Assembly: GCF_000745485.1 (NCBI RefSeq)
Contig: NZ_JQJK01000009.1
Coordinates: 372,001 to 436,000 of the forward strand
DNA length: 64,000 nt
DNA from: Methanobacterium veterum
GTDB taxonomy: Archaea > Methanobacteriota > Methanobacteria > Methanobacteriales > Methanobacteriaceae
Reading direction: 5' to 3'
The notes under the pieces are model-generated. The model saw only the letters and a list, made by a program, of their open reading frames with translations, made no database searches and was not told the DNA's origin. Shown here piece by piece: positions 1-8,510 of the stretch. Position numbers and translations under genes: made by a program. The first letter of the stretch is position 1, and the number at the start of each line of letters is the position of its first letter.

Positions 1-144
1 AGATGTATTCTGCAGTTTTTCGATTTCATCTGATTTTGTAACGGTTCTTTTTGTTTTTATCATATTTTCTATGAGTGTAGCGGCCAATTCGTTTTTGATA
101 CTCTTCATTTCATGCTTTAAATCGTTATTTTTAGCTTTACTCAT
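1..144 (-). CDS. partial hypothetical protein, runs off left edge
   Basis: An open frame on the minus strand starts with ATG at 144 and is still open at base 1, giving 48 codons. The start is preceded by a GGTG-type ribosome site (GGTGTTTGGA then ATG). The visible part is rich in Lys, Glu and Asn (it begins MSKAKNNDLKHEMKSIKNEL), looks helical and soluble, and could be coiled coil. I do not recognise a family. It is divergent from the next gene, with an AT-rich spacer that probably holds both promoters. Confidence 0.55.
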   Translation of the reverse strand, partial: MSKAKNNDLKHEMKSIKNELAATLIENMIKTKRTVTKSDEIEKLQNTS

Positions 145-287
145 TCCAAACACCTTTTCAAAATATACTTTAAACTACCTATTTTTAACTTATTGCCTTG
201 TTGCTATATAGTAATAAGTAAACATATAAATAGTTACTTACTGCTTTGAAGAAAAAAATAAGTACATATTCAAAAACATATTTTATA

Positions 288-503
288 ATGTCGCGAGAAT
301 CAGAGGAAATTAAACAATTAGAGAAGAAATGGTCAGAAGCAGAAAGAATTATGGTTCGGGGTATGGTAACCAAAGAAGCTGCAGAATTTCTTGAAAATGA
401 AGCTTTTAAAGATTTTGGAATGATGAAAAAAGGAGCTATAGGGATGGAGCTCACTAAATTGATTTTGATTGCGCGTGATTGTATAAAAAAACAAGAAAAA
501 TAA
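288..503 (+). CDS. small hypothetical protein
   Basis: About 71 residues, charged and mostly helical, with no membrane segment or Cys motif. The frame is open upstream to a TTG at 246, but ATG at 288 (MSRESEEIKQLEKKW) is the more natural start; neither has a clear Shine-Dalgarno site. The early part resembles a short coiled coil, and the tail (ELTKLILIARDCIKKQEK) is amphipathic. No family recognised. It sits alone between a divergent gene and a gene-poor stretch, so its role is unknown. Confidence 0.4.
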   Translation: MSRESEEIKQLEKKWSEAERIMVRGMVTKEAAEFLENEAFKDFGMMKKGAIGMELTKLILIARDCIKKQEK

Positions 504-1164
504 TTCTTTTATTTTTATTCAAGTAAAATACGGCTACTATTTTCCTTATAATTAAATTTAGTACTTTTCACATGGAAAAAAGTTATTATTTGTTTTAAAT
601 TAAACGAAAAGGAATTTCACATCCTTTTTCAACTATATTCTATTTTAAAAACGTAAAAGGCACTAACGATTGGGATCATTTAAGATTCCGGTCACCCCCA
701 ACTATTTTAAGCTTTATGAATTCATAAAAATTAGTTTTCAAGTGCTCTAGCTCAAGGAGCTTATAAAATAATTCTAATAATTTGAGTAATGATTGATAAA
801 AGTGGTTTCAGACTTAACAGAGTAATCTCACCTGAAACCAAATATATGCACCTTATGGAAGCAATTCAAGAAGCTGAACTTAGATTTTTGCTGGCAAGTT
901 TAAAAGGTGAAACTTTTCATGTTTCTGGAAGGGGTCAATCTAATATTTCAAGTAAAAAGTGGAAAAATGATTAGAAACTATTAAAGCTTGGATTTTTTAT
1001 TATCTACAGTTCAACTAGTCTGTTTATTATGATCTTTAGTTTGATTATAGATTAACGATGTTTTTTTTATTTGATAATACACAATATAACGATTTCTATT
1101 TAGTTATAATAGTAAATATTATTATTACATTGAATAAAACGGTATTTAATGTGAAGGGGATAAA
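504..1164. other. gene-poor AT-rich stretch with one doubtful small ORF
   Basis: No convincing gene. One 61-codon frame at 789-974 (+) starts with ATG but lacks a ribosome site and resembles nothing I know; it may be chance or a remnant. A locally GC-richer segment around 662-700 does not fold into a tRNA. The AT-rich part just before 1165 presumably carries the promoter of the next gene. Confidence 0.35.
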
Positions 1165-1734
1165 ATGGCAAAAGTATGTCAAAATTGTGGGAATAAAAAT
1201 AAAAATGCTGCAAAATTCTGTGAAAATTGTGGAACATCATTAACCAACACTGAAAGTACTCAAGAAGGAATAAAAGATTGGTGGGATAATCAAAGTAGTA
1301 ATTCGAAATATGGAATAGGTTTAATTGGTTTTTGTTGTCTATTTGTAATAGTAGGATTAATTGCTTTGGGAATAAGTGGAATGTCATCTTCAGATACAGC
1401 ATCGACATATTCGCAGTCAACTATGACAACAGTGTCTAATAATACACAATCTGCAGATACTACAAGTCAGCCAATTGTTTTATCTGGTAAAGGGCAGGAA
1501 GCTACTAAAACTTTCCATTTGAATGGTGGATTAACTAGGTTCGAAATGACACATAATGGAAATTCTAATTTCATTGTACATTTGATGGACACTAATGGAA
1601 ATGTTCAAGAATACGTGGTAAATGAAATCGGCGCTTACAATGGTTCACAAGCATTTAATGTGCCTGAAGGGGATTATCTTTTAAATGTAGAAGCTGACGG
1701 TTCATGGACAGTGAAAATTACTCAAGAAAGCTAA
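1165..1734 (+). CDS. zinc-ribbon, single-pass membrane protein
   Basis: 189 residues. The N-terminus has two CxxC pairs (VCQNCG near residue 5 and FCENCG near residue 19) that form a zinc-ribbon of the type often found ahead of membrane segments. A hydrophobic helix spans about residues 50-72 (GLIGFCCLFVIVGLIALGI). It is followed by a Ser/Thr-rich linker and a C-terminal beta-type domain of about 90 residues that should lie outside the cell. GGGGATAAA precedes the ATG. Such zinc-ribbon/TM/outer-domain proteins are common in Methanobacterium, but their function is not established. The next gene follows after 36 bases and may be co-transcribed. Confidence 0.6.
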   Translation: MAKVCQNCGNKNKNAAKFCENCGTSLTNTESTQEGIKDWWDNQSSNSKYGIGLIGFCCLFVIVGLIALGISGMSSSDTASTYSQSTMTTVSNNTQSADTTSQPIVLSGKGQEATKTFHLNGGLTRFEMTHNGNSNFIVHLMDTNGNVQEYVVNEIGAYNGSQAFNVPEGDYLLNVEADGSWTVKITQES

Positions 1735-1770
1735 ATTTTTATCTTTTTTTAATTAATCTATAATTGATGT

Positions 1771-3411
1771 GTGATCGAAATGAAATGTAAATATGAGGGG
1801 TGCAATGAAGAAGTTTTTGAAGATGATTTTTGTATTATGCATATTAAATTGCCCGATAATGAAGAAAGTAAAGAATTTAAGAGAATTAATGAATTAAAGC
1901 AAAAAAAAGCCCAAAAAATGATAGATAATAATAATTTTAATTTTAAAGGGGCTATATTGCATATTTCAAATATTAATTCAAAAGAGGAGATATATAAAAA
2001 ATTTGAATATCAACATTCAAAAGAACTAAATAAATTAATTAAAAATATTACTAAGTATGTAAATGATGGTAATATCATTGCAAGTAAATCTCGTTATTAT
2101 AAAGAACATAAAGATCTTATTTTCAGCTATTTACTAGAAAAAACAAATATTGAACAACAATTAAACAGAATGAATGCTTCTTTGGAATCAGTTACTGATT
2201 ACAAAAAATTAAAGAAGCTATTTTCTGATCTTAAAAGTGTTGAAGATGATTTGCTTACAATGAAACTACTAGAATTTTTAGATAAAGAAATTGATGAGCT
2301 TAGAAAAAATAAAATGGATAACTACATTTTTATTTTTTTCATAAATATTGAAAAATATCCTTCGATTGGTAATTTACATTATACTGAACGTAAGGGAAAA
2401 GAAAAACAATTTTTTGAGTATATCCTAAAATTATTTAATTTAAAAAGATTAGATTCAATTGATTATAATATTGACGATTCCAATACCGAAAACACGTTAA
2501 AAGACTTAATTAATAAATTTATTAATTATTCAAATGGAGAAACTTTAAAATTAGAAATTGAAGCTAGAGACTACATCTTTGCATATGATGAAGCTAATTT
2601 TATAATTGATTTTTTCTTAGGATCTTTGGCTTTTATAAAAAATTTTTTTACAAGACCATATTCATATGGAAATGCTAATTATAGTATTTTTGAAATTGAA
2701 CCAAAATATCATATTGTTTTAAGAAACGGAAAAGAGCTAATAAATCCTGATGATTTTCATTTAAGAGTTGATTTAGACGTTAAATTAAAAAATACTATTG
2801 AACAATTAAATGAAAGCAAAGATTTAGATATTTGTCGAAATTTACCTACATATAAATCAGTTTATAGGATAATAGAAAAATGTCAACAATCTAAAAAAGA
2901 TAAAAATAGATTATTTTTCATCTTAAAGAAATCTCTTTCACAATATTACTCCGCATGCCTTGAAGAGGATTTAGATTATTCTTTTTTGAAATTTTGGATA
3001 ATTTCAGAATATGTGATTAAACAAATTGTAGGAAAGAAAAATGATGATAGTATAATAAGAATAATGAAAAAAATATTGAGCACTCATCTTAAATTTTCAA
3101 TTGAAAAATTCTTAGAGAAAAGAATCAGATATTTGTACAACCAAAGAAACAAATTAGTTCATGAAGGTAAAACAGGCATTATATCTCAAGAAGATAGGAA
3201 TTTGTCAAAAAGTATAGCTGATAGTATTTTAATTTTCTATTTTAATCATTTAATTGAATTTAAGAACGTAAATGAATATAATTTCTATCTCCAAAATATC
3301 AAAGAGAATGAAAAAAATCTTGAGAGATATTCCCAATTATTAGAGAAGTTACAAGATAATAAAAAGTTGAGAAAAGTATATTCTGTTATAAATAATATAA
3401 AGCAGGAGTGA
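1771..3411 (+). CDS. zinc-finger plus C-terminal HEPN-like protein
   Basis: 546 residues from the GTG at 1771; an ATG at 1780 is an alternative. The N-terminus has a compact metal-binding pattern C6-x4-C11-x9-C21-x2-H24. A long Lys/Asn-rich helical middle follows. Near the C-terminus the segment RNKLVH (R459 to H464) fits the R-x4-6-H motif of HEPN ribonuclease domains, set in a helical context typical of Apea-like HEPN proteins. HEPN domains are widespread in defence and toxin-antitoxin systems, so RNA cleavage is a reasonable inference but not shown. Base composition is very AT-rich compared with the core genes, suggesting acquisition. No antitoxin-like partner is adjacent; the zinc-ribbon membrane protein lies just upstream. 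Confidence 0.6.
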   Translation: MIEMKCKYEGCNEEVFEDDFCIMHIKLPDNEESKEFKRINELKQKKAQKMIDNNNFNFKGAILHISNINSKEEIYKKFEYQHSKELNKLIKNITKYVNDGNIIASKSRYYKEHKDLIFSYLLEKTNIEQQLNRMNASLESVTDYKKLKKLFSDLKSVEDDLLTMKLLEFLDKEIDELRKNKMDNYIFIFFINIEKYPSIGNLHYTERKGKEKQFFEYILKLFNLKRLDSIDYNIDDSNTENTLKDLINKFINYSNGETLKLEIEARDYIFAYDEANFIIDFFLGSLAFIKNFFTRPYSYGNANYSIFEIEPKYHIVLRNGKELINPDDFHLRVDLDVKLKNTIEQLNESKDLDICRNLPTYKSVYRIIEKCQQSKKDKNRLFFILKKSLSQYYSACLEEDLDYSFLKFWIISEYVIKQIVGKKNDDSIIRIMKKILSTHLKFSIEKFLEKRIRYLYNQRNKLVHEGKTGIISQEDRNLSKSIADSILIFYFNHLIEFKNVNEYNFYLQNIKENEKNLERYSQLLEKLQDNKKLRKVYSVINNIKQE

Positions 3412-3839
3412 TAAAATGTTCTAAATACGAATATTATAAACTCCTATTTTTATTAGAAAATGCATTATAGCGCCTTATTAAAGCACCATAAAACCTCTAT
3501 TTTTAAAATAAAAGCAATAAATTCAAGTCTAAAGTAGCAAAGATGAGTGACCTTTTATAGAATCCCTTAGTTGGATCCAGAATATAGTCCTAGAATAGTA
3601 TGCCCTAGCGGGAGATTAGGCCTTTAAAGAAATAGAAGTGATTAGTTCCTTGGGAGAGCTTTGCAGTATTTCAACCTGATAAAAAAAGACGTTAGTTCTA
3701 CTGAATGTGCTCAAAGAATCCAATAAAAGGCACCAATCAAATGAATTCTATTGATGGCTTCTTCTTTATGAAATCTTTTTTTATTGGTTCTGTAAAGTTC
3801 AATTTTTCTTTTTATTAAAATTTAAATTGCTAAGAAAAA
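3412..3839. other. gene-free stretch after the HEPN gene
   Basis: No coding frame of note. Directly after the HEPN stop, GGAGTGATAAA precedes an ATG that is closed after two codons, so it may mark a decayed gene. A small GC-richer patch near 3598-3625 (GCCCTAGCGGGAGATTAGGCC at its core) stands out from the AT-rich background but I cannot assign it. Confidence 0.3.
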
Positions 3840-4202
3840 TTAATACATGTACCTATTTTTTCGGCCTAGAATGGACCCTATATATGTGGCAGAAACAAAT
3901 CCAAGGGCTACATTAATGTAAGCAGCTATATAGTTTATATAGCTGAGTCCTTTACCAGTTCCCACTACATATGTAGCACACATTATTGAAAGAATCAGCC
4001 CTTCACAAACTCCATATACAATACGTCTCTTTTCAGTAAAATAAGTGGATATAAATCCTCCAATAACTAAAGAAAAACATAATAAAATTATGTCTAATAT
4101 TCCAAAGTTAGGTGTATCTATTATTAAAAACCCAACATATGCCATCGTAATTGTAACGATAATTCCACTAATTATGCTGATTACTGGATTAAATTTACGC
4201 AT
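3840..4202 (-). CDS. small four-helix membrane protein
   Basis: 120 residues with about four hydrophobic segments (residues 7-28, 36-54, 66-84 and 90-111) separated by short charged turns. The start MRKFNPVISIISGIIVTITM has no strong ribosome site. The length and Gly-rich helices recall the DUF5518-like proteins found at 9797-13284, but the characteristic Gly-rich repeat is weaker. Function unknown; inner-membrane location is inferred from hydrophobicity only. Confidence 0.5.
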   Translation of the reverse strand: MRKFNPVISIISGIIVTITMAYVGFLIIDTPNFGILDIILLCFSLVIGGFISTYFTEKRRIVYGVCEGLILSIMCATYVVGTGKGLSYINYIAAYINVALGFVSATYIGSILGRKNRYMY

Positions 4203-4301
4203 AATGTTAATTTACTAACAATATTATTAAATTATTCCTTTTTCTATGAAACCAAATAAGAGCGTCTGGAATTCGGGGAGTATATATGATCCACCCTATT
4301 C

Positions 4302-4394
4302 GTTAAATACATGAGATATTACGTCCGGTCGCAAGCTCCCAAGTTTTGAAAAAATAAAAAATTTTTTAAAACTTCGCAATATCTCGTATTTAAC
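4302..4394. repeat. long nested inverted repeat
   Basis: GTTAAATACATGAGATATT (4302-4320) pairs with AATATCTCGTATTTAAC (4378-4394) with a two-base bulge. Inside lies a second stem, AAGTTTT (4341-4347) with AAAACTT (4368-4374). The flanks at 4261-4290 and 4400-4460 are locally GC-richer than the surroundings. It may be a miniature mobile element or a structured RNA; it lies between two convergently reading, minus-strand small membrane genes. Confidence 0.5.
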
Positions 4395-4595
4395 AAAATA
4401 GTCCCGCACCCTCCCAGTGAAAAGACTCCGTCTAAGGGCTGGAAATACCGCTTAGCGAATTATTTTAAAGATATAATTGCGTAAATAACAATAGAAATAT
4501 AATTAAAATTAAGAAAAATAAAACTAATATTAGCTATTTTATTAAGCCAAATACTAATATTAAAAGCTTTTTCATATCTTTCAAGAATATTCTTT

Positions 4596-4874
4596 TTAAA
4601 TATCTGAATCAGAGGAAGAATATTTCTTTTTATGATAATATATATCCAAACGAAGGGATATAAGAAGTGCAATCATTGTTAATGGAAATATTATCCAAAT
4701 ATAACCTGTAATAGAGCCCAATATATAAAGAATTCCTACAGGATACATCAAAAATGCTGATTTATTTTCTAACTTTCTTTCTGGAAATTTTCTTTTATAT
4801 TCAAGAAGAGCAAAGCTAGGTAAAATTATAAAAATTATTCCTAATATTAAAAAGCTTAATGAAAAAATACTCAT
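4596..4874 (-). CDS. small three-helix membrane protein
   Basis: 92 residues, starting MSIFSLSFLILGIIFIILPS. Three hydrophobic segments are visible, with a basic loop (YKRKFPERK) after the first and a charged tail ending in SSDSDI. Function unknown. Downstream, in another frame (4460-4596), there is a further hydrophobic stretch rich in Ile and Phe, so the gene could be the front half of a frameshifted longer protein; I cannot tell from sequence alone. Confidence 0.45.
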   Translation of the reverse strand: MSIFSLSFLILGIIFIILPSFALLEYKRKFPERKLENKSAFLMYPVGILYILGSITGYIWIIFPLTMIALLISLRLDIYYHKKKYSSSDSDI

Positions 4875-5021
4875 AAATACTACTTTCCTAATAAAATATA
4901 AACAATTTTTGATTTATTATAGAAATAAATGGCTTTAGCTATAAAACAAAGAAGCAACTGCATTTAGTCAATATTTTTTAGTACCATAAAGTATGATATC
5001 TCCAAAAATTAATAATAAATA

Positions 5022-5083
5022 GAAGGGCGGTACAGCACCTCTATTTAATGCATTTAATATTATTTTAGAGAAATTCGCCCTTC
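5022..5083. repeat. inverted repeat upstream of the GIY-YIG gene
   Basis: GAAGGGCG (5022-5029) and CGCCCTTC (5076-5083) are perfect 8-base arms separated by 46 bases. They are GC-rich against an AT-rich background and end about 50 bases before the nuclease start, so they could be an operator, leader structure or the edge of a mobile unit. Confidence 0.4.
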
Positions 5084-5131
5084 CATTATCTAGAAATAAA
5101 TTTATTGCGTCTCTTATTTAGGGGTATACTT

Positions 5132-6391
5132 ATGGTATACGGGCATATTTATAAAATCGTAAATTATAAAACGAATAAAGTGTATATTGGCCAAACTACC
5201 GGGAAACCAGATAAAAGATGGAAAGATCACCTTAAAAAATTGAGAATGAATACACATCACAGCCGCCATTTACAAAGCAGTTTTAATAAATATGGAAATG
5301 TTTTTAATTTTCAAGTTTTAAACTACGCCACATCAAAAAAAGCATTAGATAAGCTCGAAATGGAATATATTGCCAGATATAAAAGTACTGATCAAAAATA
5401 CGGCTATAATATATTAATTGGTGGTGGAGGGGTAAGACATACTCCTTCAATGAAAAAACACAAATCTCTACTTTTAACTAGAAATAATCCCATGAAAAAC
5501 CCAGAAACAGCTAAAAAGATGGGCAAAACCGTCAGAAATAGTGGAATTGTAAATGGTAAAAATAACCCAAGATATAGGCATGATGTCCCTGATGCTTCTT
5601 ATATTAATTTTTTATACGCTGATTTACTTTTAACCTCTGGAGATATAGCAAAATTGTACAATACTTCCAAAGAACATATTAACCACAGGCTTAAAAATTA
5701 TGGGTCTGTCCCTAAAAATAAACCATTGCAGAATACTAAAGGCCTTTGCAGATTGAGCCGGTACAATTCGATGCATAAATGGGTTACAGATGATAAAATA
5801 ACCATTGGAGATTATCCTGGAGTAAATTTTGATAAAAGAAATAATCGATGGCGAGTTGCATTTAATATAAATAAAGAAAAGCATAAATTTGGCTCTTTTT
5901 TACTAAAGGAAGACGCAGTTCAAGAATGTAAAAGGTTACGTAAAATATACGATGTGGAAGAATATGATTCTTCCAATAAAGGCAAAGATAATCCAAAGTA
6001 TAGGCCAGATCTTCCAGATAATTCTTATTTAACATTTTTGTATTGGGATCTACTTTTGACATTGAATGAAATAGCAAAACTGTATGATACTCATGCCTCG
6101 ACTATACAGCGCAGATTACAAAAGCATGGCACAGTAATTAAATCAGAATCGTTAAGAAATGTTAAAGGATTATGCAGACTTAGCAGATATAATTTTAGTT
6201 ACAGGGAAGTAACCGATGCTCCAATTATTATAAGAGATTATCCTGGAGTTAGCAGGCATAAATCTGGAAGATGGGCTATTGCATTTAGTATTAACAAAAA
6301 ACAGCGTAAATTTGGTTCTTTTTTGCTAAAGGAAGATGCTATTTTTGAATGTAAACGGTTAAGGAAAGAATACGGCGTAATGTTGTTATAA
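5132..6391 (+). CDS. GIY-YIG homing endonuclease with duplicated HTH-AP2 DNA-binding modules
   Basis: 419 residues from ATG 5132, chosen because AGGGG sits eight bases upstream; the frame is open to a TTG at 5105. The N-terminal 95 residues are a GIY-YIG nuclease domain: HIY at 5-7, YIG at 18-20, then R29 and H33 (KRWKDH), and a later YGYNI. Two tandem units follow, each of about 135 residues. Each unit has a helix-turn-helix-like part (LTSGDIAKLYNTSKEHI and LTLNEIAKLYDTHASTI), a conserved KGLCRLSRYN block, and an AP2-type DNA-binding domain (PGVN...RWRVAF...KFGSFLLKEDA and PGVS...RWAIAF...KFGSFLLKEDA). AP2 domains in homing nucleases fix the target site. It is free-standing here, so it is likely a selfish mobile gene. 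Confidence 0.85.
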   Translation: MVYGHIYKIVNYKTNKVYIGQTTGKPDKRWKDHLKKLRMNTHHSRHLQSSFNKYGNVFNFQVLNYATSKKALDKLEMEYIARYKSTDQKYGYNILIGGGGVRHTPSMKKHKSLLLTRNNPMKNPETAKKMGKTVRNSGIVNGKNNPRYRHDVPDASYINFLYADLLLTSGDIAKLYNTSKEHINHRLKNYGSVPKNKPLQNTKGLCRLSRYNSMHKWVTDDKITIGDYPGVNFDKRNNRWRVAFNINKEKHKFGSFLLKEDAVQECKRLRKIYDVEEYDSSNKGKDNPKYRPDLPDNSYLTFLYWDLLLTLNEIAKLYDTHASTIQRRLQKHGTVIKSESLRNVKGLCRLSRYNFSYREVTDAPIIIRDYPGVSRHKSGRWAIAFSINKKQRKFGSFLLKEDAIFECKRLRKEYGVMLL

Positions 6392-6494
6392 CTTTTATTT
6401 TTTTCTATCAAAATCAGGGTAGTATCAATTATCAAAAATAGTAATATAGAATCATTAACAAATAATACTACAGTACGGATCGGTTGGTGATTAT

Positions 6495-7175
6495 ATGCTG
6501 GATTTGGGGATAAAAAAAAGTGGTAAAGAAAGGACTGAAAATTATGCTGTTAAATATTTAAATGAATTAGTGCCTCAAGAAGAAATTTCCGGTGAGATTT
6601 ATGTGGGGGATATTAAAAAAAGAGAGGTCAAAAAGAAAGAGATAAATGAGTTTTATATAATAATAACAGACCATGATACTCAGGTTAAATGGATTTGTGG
6701 GCTTATAACTTCTTATTATCCTGAAAACGGCACTATTTATGGTGAAAGGGGAGGAAGGGTCTACAGTTTTATTGACAGTTTAAATCATGTTGTTAATAAA
6801 TCCATGACAAATTTGGAAGATAGTTATTCAGTTGACTTTGAAACTTTTAGAAAATCTATTAATGATAACATCTCTCGAATCACGGTTAAAGCTGTTGCAC
6901 CATCGAGTATAAATGCTAAAGCGGCTAATTTAGAAGTTGTCAGTGTTCAGCTTAAGGATAATCCAGAAACACAGAGAGCATCCAGTCTTCTAGATATCAC
7001 TGATGAATATCCTCAGCTTAGAATGGCAGTTACTAACATTATGGATAGGAAAGAAAAAGTTACCCGTGAAAGTATTGCCTCGGAATTGAAATCTCTATTT
7101 GACAATAAGGAAATGGGAGAAAGAGAATATAAGCACGGGTTAAAAGAGCTTGATAAAATGAATAAAGGGGGATAA
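6495..7175 (+). CDS. hypothetical soluble protein
   Basis: 226 residues, starting MLDLGIKKSGKERTENYAVK, with a GGTTGGTGA site before the ATG. It has an N-terminal beta-rich part (residues 30-95) and a charged helical C-terminus (KVTRESIASELKSLF...EREYKHGLKEL). No metal-binding cluster, P-loop or membrane helix is visible. I do not recognise the family. The C-terminal helices could form a small DNA-binding or oligomerisation domain, but this is only inference. Confidence 0.5.
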   Translation: MLDLGIKKSGKERTENYAVKYLNELVPQEEISGEIYVGDIKKREVKKKEINEFYIIITDHDTQVKWICGLITSYYPENGTIYGERGGRVYSFIDSLNHVVNKSMTNLEDSYSVDFETFRKSINDNISRITVKAVAPSSINAKAANLEVVSVQLKDNPETQRASSLLDITDEYPQLRMAVTNIMDRKEKVTRESIASELKSLFDNKEMGEREYKHGLKELDKMNKGG

Positions 7176-7654
7176 AACCCACAATTTCATTTTAATTTGC
7201 ATGTTTAAATTTATCAATGCTTTTATTTTCATAAAAACTAAAGATTTTGCTATTTTTTAGTTTAAATATAATTTTAAATCATTTAAACATATTTAATTTA
7301 GTAATAAACCAATTTTATTAGTATAAAAGTCTAAATAATGAATTATAGCTTTTAATTACAAATTAAAAGGTTTTATAATAAACCAATCTAATTTTGTAGC
7401 TTTAAGGTTACTAATACTGATTGAGAACACTGCTTCTTTGATGTATGGAGTTACGAATCTCATATGATAAAAAATAATAACTAAAAAAAACAAATTGTTC
7501 TTTATCAACTTGATGTATTTGATTGATTTCTTATCTTTAGATAATGAGTAATTCATTATTTTAAATAATTAAAATATAACTTAAATGATAAGATCATACT
7601 ATTGGCATAAAATAGCAATGATAATAATCATTATTTGATTTGAAGGGGAAAAAT
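7176..7654. other. AT-rich intergenic stretch
   Basis: No gene seen. TAATAAACCAAT occurs twice (near 7301 and 7374). Just before the next gene, AATGAT-AATA-ATCATT (7618-7633) is a small palindrome next to the ribosome site and could be an operator for the downstream regulator. Confidence 0.35.
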
Positions 7655-8464
7655 ATGTCTGAAGAGATTTTAAAGCTTTATGGAAAAGTAAGGGATGATT
7701 TAAAGTTTCTCACAGCTTCTGATGTTAGAACAAGGATTATTATAACTTTAAATGGTGGATTAAAAAGTTTACGCGACCTTAAAGACGAAACAAATTTGAG
7801 TTCAGCAACTATTTTACATGGAATGAACCAGCTCGATGAAAAAAATTTCATACTTAAGCAGTCGGGAGGTTATTCCCTTTCTCAGACCGGTAAAATTGTC
7901 GCAATTCATTTAATAAGTCTCATAAAAGCTTCTACATCTCTGGGAGAGCTTGAAAAAATATTTTTAAGGCATGAAATAGAGGCTATCCCTGAATATTTAC
8001 TTGAAACTATTGGTAGTTTAAAAAACTCGGTGGTAGTCGAGTCTACGCCTACAGATGTTATGAAACCCCATACAGTTTATGCTGAACTTTTATCAAAGGC
8101 CAAAGAGATTAATTACATATCTTCAGTCCTTCTTCCTCAAAAAATAGAGATGTTCGAGGATTTACTGGAAAGCAGTTCCCTTCAGCTTATGGTAACGCCT
8201 GAAATACTGGATAAATGGATCGAAATAAAGGGCAGAGAAAACTTGAAAAAAGCGACTGAAGAAAAAGATTTTAAAATATGGAAGATAGACGATGCAAGAA
8301 TGTCTTTTACAGTAACAGATAAATTTATTGCACTGGGCTTGTTTTCAACTGATGGAATATATGATCTTCATAAATATTTAATAGATGAAGATGTTGAAGC
8401 GATTGATTGGGGAAATCGGTTGTTTGAACATTATTTAAAGAAAGCTGAAGAGGTTAAACTGTAA
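7655..8464 (+). CDS. FilR1/DUF1724-like winged-helix transcription regulator
   Basis: About 269 residues from the ATG at 7655, which has AAGGGG seven bases upstream. The N-terminal 75 residues form a winged-helix domain (SLRDLKDETNLSSATILHGMNQLDEKNFI, then a wing with SGGYSLSQTGKIVA). The rest matches the methanogen FilR1/DUF1724 arrangement of a middle domain with a VVESTPTDVMKPHTVY-like core. FilR1 of Methanosaeta is linked to quorum sensing, but most members of the family have unknown signals. Upstream lies a small palindrome at 7618-7633 that could be an autoregulatory site. The next gene, a receiver-kinase hybrid, starts 46 bases later in the same direction and may be functionally linked. 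Confidence 0.8.
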   Translation: MSEEILKLYGKVRDDLKFLTASDVRTRIIITLNGGLKSLRDLKDETNLSSATILHGMNQLDEKNFILKQSGGYSLSQTGKIVAIHLISLIKASTSLGELEKIFLRHEIEAIPEYLLETIGSLKNSVVVESTPTDVMKPHTVYAELLSKAKEINYISSVLLPQKIEMFEDLLESSSLQLMVTPEILDKWIEIKGRENLKKATEEKDFKIWKIDDARMSFTVTDKFIALGLFSTDGIYDLHKYLIDEDVEAIDWGNRLFEHYLKKAEEVKL

Positions 8465-8510
8465 TTGGGTTATGGGTTAAAACTAAAAATCATCGGAGTG
8501 TATTAATAAG

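Noticed and set aside
660..705. tRNA 3' end
   Set aside because: GC-richer and vaguely T-arm-like, but no cloverleaf can be formed and no GTTC-type T-loop is present.
789..974. 61-codon protein
   Set aside because: No ribosome site and no recognisable similarity; kept only as a doubtful mention.
4460..4672. Minus-strand 70-codon frame
   Set aside because: Largely overlaps the 92-aa membrane gene in another frame and has no ribosome site; only its hydrophobic tail might be a frameshifted extension.
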